Of a stretch of 64,000 nucleotides of DNA, positions 56,890 to 64,000 are shown one piece after another. The position numbers were made by a program, and so were the translations under genes. Below the pieces are notes generated by a model. That model was not told the origin of the DNA and searched no databases. It saw only the letters and a program-made list of their open reading frames with translations. The stretch comes from Carallia brachiata. Taxonomy: Eukaryota; Streptophyta; Magnoliopsida; Malpighiales; Rhizophoraceae. The stretch is taken from positions 2,671,947 through 2,735,946 of the forward strand of contig JADCRB010000036.1 in NCBI GenBank assembly GCA_021464245.1. The letters are read 5' to 3'. Each line of letters starts with the position of its first letter. Within the stretch, counting starts at the first letter, position 1.

Positions 56890-59800
56890 ATGACTTTAGG
56901 GAATCAAGACCAGAAAAAGAAGGTAATTCTTGTGGTCCTTCAACCTGTTTGTGATTTCAAATTGGAAGTCACTAATGAATTGACAGGACTGGTTGGTTAT
57001 CATTGTTTGTGAATCTTTGTTAGAATTTTATTTTTCTTGCATTTTTATTGCTGTCTGATCAAAGATTTGGATTTCCCATCTTCATATCTGGTTTTTGATC
57101 TTGTGGTTTGCTGCATTCAGTCACTGCTTGGAAAAATTTTCTCACGTAAGGATGAATCCGTAAGGAAAGGGAGGAAAGGTTCATATGATTCTTGCAGTAA
57201 GTGTCAAGAAATTTATGTTTTAAGGGATTTATTTATCACTTTTATTCTTTCTTTCATGGCATGAATGTGGAAAAGGGAATAAGGAATACATATGTATAAT
57301 TTCGGGAGAATATCCAATGCGCACTAATATATGTCCTAAATTTTAGTGGTTCGGTTGGTGTCTTAATTGAAATTAATATTAATATTTTTTAAATAAGATT
57401 GATAGTTTTTAAAAATATAAAAATAATAAGTGTTTTAAAAATTATTATTTTTATTTCAAAAATATTAACTTTAATTTCAATTAAAACACTAACTGAGTCA
57501 CCCAAATTTTCTCATATCCAATAGCAATGTAATTTCTCTTTTTGTTAAAACAAATCTGTAGTCTTTATAAAGATTCTTTTGGTCCAACTGATGCCCTGCC
57601 ATTTTCTTCATCTGGAAACAGCTTTTACTGTTACATCAAATTATTGTTCTCTTTTAACACCCCTATCTGATAAGCTGTAGGTTCTATAGTTAGACCACTA
57701 CCACTAGGATGCCAACATTAAGTGTAGGGAAAGGCTTGGTCAGGATAAACGGCAGCCAAGGAAAATGACAGTGGAGAGAAAAGCATAATCGCAATTTGCC
57801 AAGACATTGGGAATATATTCTTATTTGAAGTCTAGCCCAATGCAAGAAAGGAAGCTAAGATATAATAGTATATATTGTTTCAGCCTATAAGTGGCCCAAT
57901 ATGGCTCTTCTTGTCTGCTATAAGCAAAGTGGAACTTTTTAGAGTAAAAGCTATCATCAGCTATCAAATGAACAAGCTTTGCCTGGCATAGTTTTTCAAT
58001 GTCCTGAACTACAGATCTTTTTTTTCCCCCCTTTTTTTTGTTCGAACTTTTCTCTGCTTGTTTCTAATTACAGAAGCACCTTCAGATTCAGCTCTGGAGT
58101 CTTTGTTCTTGAACCGCTTAAGCATTTCAATGCCAAATGGTGGAATTCAATCATTCAGGTAAGCAGCTGATGAATTTTCTTTTGACCCTTTTGTCTCACC
58201 GTGTTTGCTTTCTACAAAAAGCTGACCTTTTATGTTAATATTTTCTCCTATCTTAGAGTTTTCGTAGCAACTTGGAATGTAGGAGGGAAATATCCAAACA
58301 ATGGACTTAATCTGGACAGTTTTCTTCAGGTCGGCAAGCAATCAGACATGTATGTTCTAGGGTATGCTCCTTCTCCCTCTCTCTCTCTCTCTTTCTCACA
58401 TACACACACACACAAACTCCCAACACGCGCAACACAGACAAACAGACACATACGTTGTGTGAGGATTTTATTTAAATTCAACAAACAAAGATTACCATGT
58501 GATCTTCCATTACTTTTTGTAAACTTTTGCACGATTCTCTTCATAAGCTTTCTATTGTTGAACTTGTTTCCTCATGAATTACTCACAAGATTGAATACAA
58601 GATAGCTAAAGATTGTTTTTGTTGGCACCTGAAAGAATATGGCGCACGGATGGGTTGCTTCCAGTACAAAAGAGAAAATTTTTACTGTCCTCAATGGGCA
58701 GAGACACCCTTTGTTTGATTGTGTGTGGATTATTTTGTCAACTGAAAAATACATTCAGTATGCATACGGTGATTTGTTTTCCTCTAATTCTTTTATTACT
58801 CTTCATCAGTTTTCAGGAAATTGTTCCACTAAATGCTGGAAACGTGCTTGTGGTAGAAGATAATGAGCCTGCTGCAAAGTGGCTAGCTTTAGTAAATCAA
58901 TCACTGAATGGACCGCATGGTGTGACTAGAAGAGAATCAAAAACCTCGGCCCCCTTTGGAAGTGCACTTCTGTTTCAAAAGCCTTCTCTTAAGAAGATTT
59001 GTAAGAGTTTCAGGACGGAAAGTGGAAAGAGGCTGAAAGTTTGCAATTGTTCTCCCATGTTAGAACGAAAGAATGGTAGTGATTTCTGCTTTTGGTGCCC
59101 ACAAACAAACATAAACGGAGATAATATTTCCTTGGAGGAGGAGGATGATGATGGACTTAGCAGCTATCCATCCTTAGAAAGTTCTGCTCCTACTGGTGTT
59201 GACCAGACAAAATATAGCCTTATAATGGGAAAACAAATGGTCGGAATTTTTCTTACTATCTGGGCGAGGAAGGAGCTTGTGCAGCATATTAGCCACTTAA
59301 GAACCTCTTGTGTTGGCCGCGGGATCATGGGCTGCCTTGGAAACAAGGTAGTTCAGTTTCCATACACAATGCGATTATGTGCATACTTCACACATCTGCA
59401 GTGCAAATCATTCCTTGTCTAGGACTAAGTTCTAGGAATTTTGAATAGTGCAAGACTACTGTTTCATATGCCTAAAACAAATTGAATTGTCTAATGCAGG
59501 GTTGTATATCAGTTAGCTTTTGTTTCCACCAGACGAGCTTCTGCTTTGTGTGTAGTCACTTGGCATCAGGAGAGAGAGAAGGAGATGGGCACAGGCGAAA
59601 TTTGGATGTAATTGAGATACTTAAGAACACACAATTTCCAAGGATTTGCAGAACACCTTATAGTCGGGTGCCTGAAAAGATTATCGAACACGAGTGAGCA
59701 TCTCTGACATTAAACAACGAGTTCTAATGTTACTATAATATATTTGGTGATCCTTTTCCTTATATATATCCTTCTGATCTGCGGGATCTGATTTCCATTT

Positions 59801-60749
59801 GAACAAATGGCCTCAGTCGGGTCATATGGCTGGGAGACTTGAATTACAGGATCGTATTGAGCTACTCTGACACACGAAAGCTTCTGGAGCAATATGACTG
59901 GGATGCACTTTTTGACAAAGATCAGGTCAATTCTTATTCCTTGAACAGAATAACGAACTTTCTATAGTTTTCTTTTTGCTAATCTTAGTGATGGGTGCTA
60001 AAGAAAAAAAGGATAAAATAACAAAACTATAAAAGAAGCAACCTTTGGCTAGAGGATCACAGACGCAGCAAAGGAGGATTATATCCTCAATCCTAATGGA
60101 CAGGTTCAGGATTATACATCCTAGTTTCTTATGGATGAGAAAGCTACAATGATTTGAAAGTCCTGATCTATTAGAATCTATGTAAGGAACTGATTTTGAC
60201 TTCACAATCCAAACATTGTCTTAATGGTCCCGGTCTTTTAGTTCCTGAAAAGGTAAACGCATCACATTCTGTACTTTTTGCTGTGTACTACCATAGAATT
60301 TGCGGCGTGTTTTGCAGCTTAAAATTGAGAGAGAAGCGGGCCGCGTATTCAGGGGGTGGAAAGAGGGAAAGATTAAATTTGCGCCTACTTACAAATATTC
60401 TTACAACTCGGACACTTATGCTGGCGAGACAATAGAAACCAAAAGCAAAAGAAGAACACCAGCTTGGTATGTCCAGAAGGCGGAAGCAATTTATATTTAA
60501 ATGTGTGTCGCTCTCAACAGAACAATTCACAGTGAATTGGACCTTTTGTTTTAACAATTTCAGGTGTGATAGAATACTTTGGCATGGTGGCGGGATTCGG
60601 CAACGTTCTTACGCGCGCTGGAGTCCCGGTTTTCTGACCACCGGCCTGTATGTGCAACATTTGAGGTCGATGTAGAGCTTGTCGAAGGGGGACCAAAGAA
60701 GGGAGTTAGAGGCTGCACATACTCCTTACCAGAGAATGATTGCTTTTAG
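56890..60749 (+). CDS. IP5P-like: Type I inositol polyphosphate 5-phosphatase (nine exons, one-base lesion in last exon)
   Basis: Removes the 5-phosphate from Ins(1,4,5)P3 or phosphoinositides. Exons: 56890-56922, 57121-57196, 58074-58158, 58257-58361, 58810-59347, 59500-59693, 59817-59925, 60318-60466, and 60564 to the stop at 60747. All phases join up to the last exon. Exo-endo-phosphatase motifs in order: [32 protein letters not shown] ([10 protein letters not shown]), [16 protein letters not shown] and PAWCDRIL. The final SDHRPV motif, needed for catalysis, lies in the other frame: one base is missing between about 60611 and 60625 (cgctggagtcc). The read frame then stops at 60673-60675, whereas the family frame would end at 60747-60749. 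Corrected length is about 491 aa. The acidic insert in exon 5 ([13 protein letters not shown]) is typical of plant type I enzymes. Position next to SUN suggests the At5PTase10 branch, a recalled synteny that I could not verify. Confidence 0.85.
57336..57510. mobile_element. MITE-like element in 5-phosphatase intron 2
   Basis: Ends match when one is reverse-complemented: GTGGTTCGGTTGGTGTCTTA on the left against GTGACTCAGTTAGTGTTTTA from the right. Inner AATTGAAATTAA words pair as well. The core (ATTATTTTTATTTCAAAAATA) resembles the family at 20732 and 63662. Lies wholly within the intron 57197-58073. Confidence 0.6.
58370..58412. repeat. CT then AC microsatellite in 5-phosphatase intron 4
   Basis: A CT run (about 58376-58395) followed by an AC run (about 58399-58413), just downstream of the donor at 58362. 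Likely polymorphic in length and useful as a marker. Confidence 0.8.
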
Positions 60750-62544
60750 CAAGGTGAGCATTTCTGTTACACGTTACTGGCGGTAACATCTAAAAGAATA
60801 GCAGTATCATATTACTGGTGACATAAAGGCATTAAAGTAATGCTTTGGATCTTATGTAAATAATGAACTGTCCCTGGAGGATGCTTTCTGTCATGTGCTC
60901 CAAAAATCATATTGCAGAATCACCCCACAAACATTATCATGAAAACCGATCTATCGATTGATATACGTTATCTACTTACTAATTCCTCGCGCGAATTTCA
61001 TTAACCAGTTTTGCATTTCGATCCATTTGGTTCTGTCAGCCTGTTTTCATACCCTCAAATAACAAGTCTACACAGTCAGCGTGATTGTCTTCTCATTTGC
61101 TTTTTTTTTTTGGCAGGCTTTAATACACTGACGCGGAGATGTTAGTCTCAGTTCATCTCCACATATAATGACATATAGGATGGAAAGCTTGGGTTAACTA
61201 TACAAATATGGCTTAATTATATGTAGATTAGGCAACATTTTTACAGCTCGTTTTCATCAGTTGTTCAAGCCAAAGTTAATCTGTATCTAATCTCCATGTG
61301 ATCAGTGCATTTCCATTCTTCAACTCAAGGGCAAAGCAGTATTGATTTCTGTCAAACTATTCTAGCTGTGCACAATATTTTTTGGTAAATATGATAATTG
61401 CTTATATTTTAAATTAATTTAATCCTTTAGACTCCCATTTGATTCCAATGGTTCAAAACTAATTTATGAGGAAAACTTTCCCATTTTTTTATATTTGATT
61501 GTAAAGCTCAATCATAAATATTGCTCATACCATGAAAAGGATTGTACAAGTAAAGGGACATAAAAAAAAGTTTAAAAAAAAATGCCAAATAACATTGTTG
61601 AGATTAGGATGCTAGCAAGAAATTGGATTAAACATTTGTGAATCAAACGAACTCATTTACTCAATTTTTCTTATTCTTTTTATGAAATGAACTGGTTATG
61701 GAAAATAGAAGAAAATAATGGAAATTTTTTAAAAAAAAACAGGGACGAGCACAATATCATTCGCAGATACCAGGTCCGTAGCTTGTACCCAAGTCTCGGA
61801 TCCATTTCTCGCCCTGCAGCTGCAAGAAATCCTTCACTGTAAATTGTGGTCTGCTTGCTGGCCGAGGGTGGCCTTACGCGTTCTCACATTACACAGTGGA
61901 CTGACCCATATACTAAACACTTCGAAAAAAAAAAAAATCCTTAGCTCTGTTAAAAAAAAGAGCATGGATACATTAAACGAGCTATGTAATTTGTAAAAAA
62001 AATTGAACAAGTTTTTTTTTTTTTCAACTTTCTGAAGTGGTAGTATGAATGATAATTTGATGTATCTCTATATTGATCTGGATTTGAATTCTCTTACAAC
62101 GCCTACTTCTATTAAGTGAGGATTTATGTTGAGAACGTACTATTAAGATTTATACTTGTTCACATTATAGTAGAGTGTAGAAAAAACTCGTTCTAGTTCA
62201 TCAATATTTGAGTGGTGAATCGCCCTATAAACTGATAAATGTAGACTTTAACGATCATAAGTTAATTTTAACTTATAAATATTTAATCAATATACTTGCG
62301 AACGCCTTATTTAGTTATTAAAAAAAATTTAATTAATTGATTTTATTTGAATTTCAGACTAAAGATTGTAGTTATAGAAAGTATCAATAGATCATTAAAA
62401 TCATTGATCTTTTGTGGTTGGGATCGGGATAATGAAACCAACAAATTAATTAAAGAAACAAATGCGACTGCCGACTGGACTGCTTCCGCGAAGGAAGGCT
62501 GCAGTTCGGGTGGGGGGACTCCTTTTTAGCAATTTTTTGTAGAG

Positions 62545-62700
62545 TTTTTTTAATTTAAATTATATTTTTAATGAATATAATTTATTTATAATTTTATATT
62601 ATATAATAAATAAAAATTATTTAAAATAAAAAATAAAAAAATAAATTATATAACATTAAACTATAAATAAATTTTATCCACTAAAAAAAATAAAATTAAC
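62545..62700. repeat. AT-rich inverted repeat, possible MITE
   Basis: Left arm words (GAATATAATTTATTTATAAT) and the reverse complement of the right arm (GATAAAATTTATTTATAGTT) match imperfectly over about 45 bp. The sequence is nearly pure A/T, so this call is weak. Confidence 0.3.
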
Positions 62701-63457
62701 GAACCCTGTCTATGCTTGTTCTACTAGCGCCGCCCACCAAACTCCAAAAAGCGTTCACTTTCGGCCACTGCTCATATGGTCACTCACACGGTTCATATCG
62801 GTCGCTTTCTTATCGCACCGATACAATAGACTAACTCTTTATATTAAATTCATAAAAAAAAAATAAATTTTATTATATCTAATAAAAATTATTAATCTTT
62901 ATTAAAAAAAATTATGTGAGATTAGACGTATATTTTGTCTAACTAAATATTTTAACAAAATTTATATTCATACTTTATAACACGAACAAAATTTTTTAAG
63001 GACTAAGTTGTAACAATTAATTGTTTTCATGATTGCACTCATCAGTGTTTTTGAGAATTGGAAGTAGACAAGTAGGATTATTCTCTGGAATTAAAATAGC
63101 TTCCTTGCAATTCTTTTCTTTTCTTTTCTTTTTTCCTGTACTTAACTTTTATGTGATCTTTGATACTCAAGACTTGTATGAGAGAAAAATGATGAGTATA
63201 TGCCCAAGGAAAGTAATTTCTTACAATTATAACTGCACTAATTGCAACGAATTTGAATTATGTAAATTGTAATGTGTTTACAAAGAAGATATGCTCAAAT
63301 TCCAGATTAGAGGAACTCTTAAAATTTATACAAGCGACTATTGTCCTATACTGGATTGATAATACCAATCATGTCATTCATTTAACTTTAAGATAGTAGT
63401 ATTATGCCTTTTTATCGGATATCTCAATCATTAAAATTTAAAAATAATCAATATATA

Positions 63458-63717
63458 TATTTACAAAGAGTAAGCTTACATGAATTGGATAAAATGTCCT
63501 GAATTTTGTCCTGAGATAAATAGCTTCTGTTATTTTTGAAACCGTAACTGATATTTTTAAAACGTAAAAATAACAAGTATATTATATATATATATATATA
63601 TACAAAGAGTAAGCTTACATGAGTTGGATAAAATGTCCGAATTTTGTTTCGGAATAAATCGCTTCTGTTATTTTTGAAACCGCAACTGATATTTTTGAAA
63701 CGTAAAAATAACAAGTA
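63458..63717. repeat. Tandem duplication, period 137 bp
   Basis: Two copies of a unit of about 120 bp, sharing ACAAAGAGTAAGCTTACATG, GGATAAAATGTCC and GCTTCTGTTATTTTTGAAAC, start near 63465 and 63602. A TA run (63580-63601) separates them. The second copy runs into the MITE-like repeat that is also at 20732. Confidence 0.75.
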
Positions 63718-63775
63718 TTGTAAAAATATCAATTTTTATTTTAAAAATAATAGTCATGATTTTATTCAGAACAAA
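63662..63775. mobile_element. Second copy of the 20732 repeat family, opposite orientation
   Basis: Its reverse complement shares CTGAATAAAAT, ATTATTTTTAAAATAA, AATTGATATTTTTA and TACGTTTCAAAAATAT, in the same order, with 20732-20873. Two copies about 43 kb apart support a dispersed element. Confidence 0.55.
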
Positions 63776-64000
63776 AATCAACACAACAAATATCGATTTA
63801 TATACATTTTCTCATTTAGAAATGATAGTACGAGGAGATGGGTAGAATTAAATATCTACAAGTTTTTAAAGTGAAATAGTAATGATAGAATAATAATCCT
63901 TTTATAAATCAGAATCAGGGATACTTGTTAAGCACACCATTTACTCAAAAGAGATAGAAGAATAGATTAGGCAACTTGTCGACGCCTACGAGGTAAGAAA

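Larger units (their letters stand above)
60750..64000. other. Intergenic spacer to the right edge
   Basis: About 400-600 bp of probable 5-phosphatase 3' UTR, then AT-rich DNA. Holds an AT-rich inverted repeat at about 62545-62700 and the duplicated unit at 63458-63717, listed separately. Short frames near 63000-63900 are low-complexity. No gene seen. Confidence 0.5.

Noticed and set aside
1..64000. CRISPR arrays, operons, bacterial-type signals
   Set aside because: Eukaryotic gene structure throughout; tandem repeats here lack regular repeat-spacer spacing.

Overview
This window is nuclear DNA from a flowering plant, most likely a woody rosid-type eudicot. The evidence is GT-AG introns, plant-only gene families (ERD15-like, AREB-type bZIP, UGT with a PSPG box, plant SUN protein), AT-rich spacers full of small inverted-repeat elements, and a Ty1/Copia element primed by initiator tRNA-Met. 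I cannot name the species from sequence alone. A Citrus-like genome would fit, but that is a weak guess.

Layout. Minus-strand genes run from 1 to 20 kb: the 5' end of a folylpolyglutamate synthase (1-2.4 kb), an F-box protein (5.8-6.65 kb), an ERD15-like PAM2 protein (9.2-10.2 kb), a six-exon mannan-synthesis-related O-fucosyltransferase-fold protein (13.05-16.2 kb) and an intronless UDP-glycosyltransferase close to UGT90A (18.5-20.0 kb). Then come VPS36 of ESCRT-II on plus (23.4-28.4 kb) and an AREB3/DPBF3-like bZIP factor on minus (29.9-36.0 kb, with a 3.9 kb intron). The stretch from 39 to 48 kb is decaying: a RPN6 (26S proteasome subunit) pseudogene split by a Copia retrotransposon, then a lone first exon of a group C bZIP gene. 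The right end has a SUN-domain protein (51.1-54.0 kb) and a type I inositol polyphosphate 5-phosphatase (56.9-60.7 kb), both on plus.

The genes form no operon or single pathway. They are ordinary unlinked plant functions: folate metabolism, ubiquitin ligation, stress and ABA response, cell-wall glycan synthesis, glycosylation, endosomal sorting, nuclear envelope and phosphoinositide signalling. The VPS36, SUN and 5-phosphatase set recalls an Arabidopsis chromosome 5 neighbourhood, so it is probably a conserved block.

Most notable points: (1) the RPN6 copy carries three separate lesions, including a Copia insertion in codons near its C terminus with a clean CCCCG target-site duplication; (2) VPS36, SUN and the 5-phosphatase each lack exactly one base in a conserved exon, which looks either like consensus error or like real decay; (3) a palindrome of about 640 bp lies in front of the SUN gene; (4) the promoter/leader of the O-fucosyltransferase gene is tandemly duplicated; (5) many short inverted-repeat elements, an Au-type SINE and an RTE-like LINE tail lie in spacers and introns. 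I found no previously undescribed multi-gene system.
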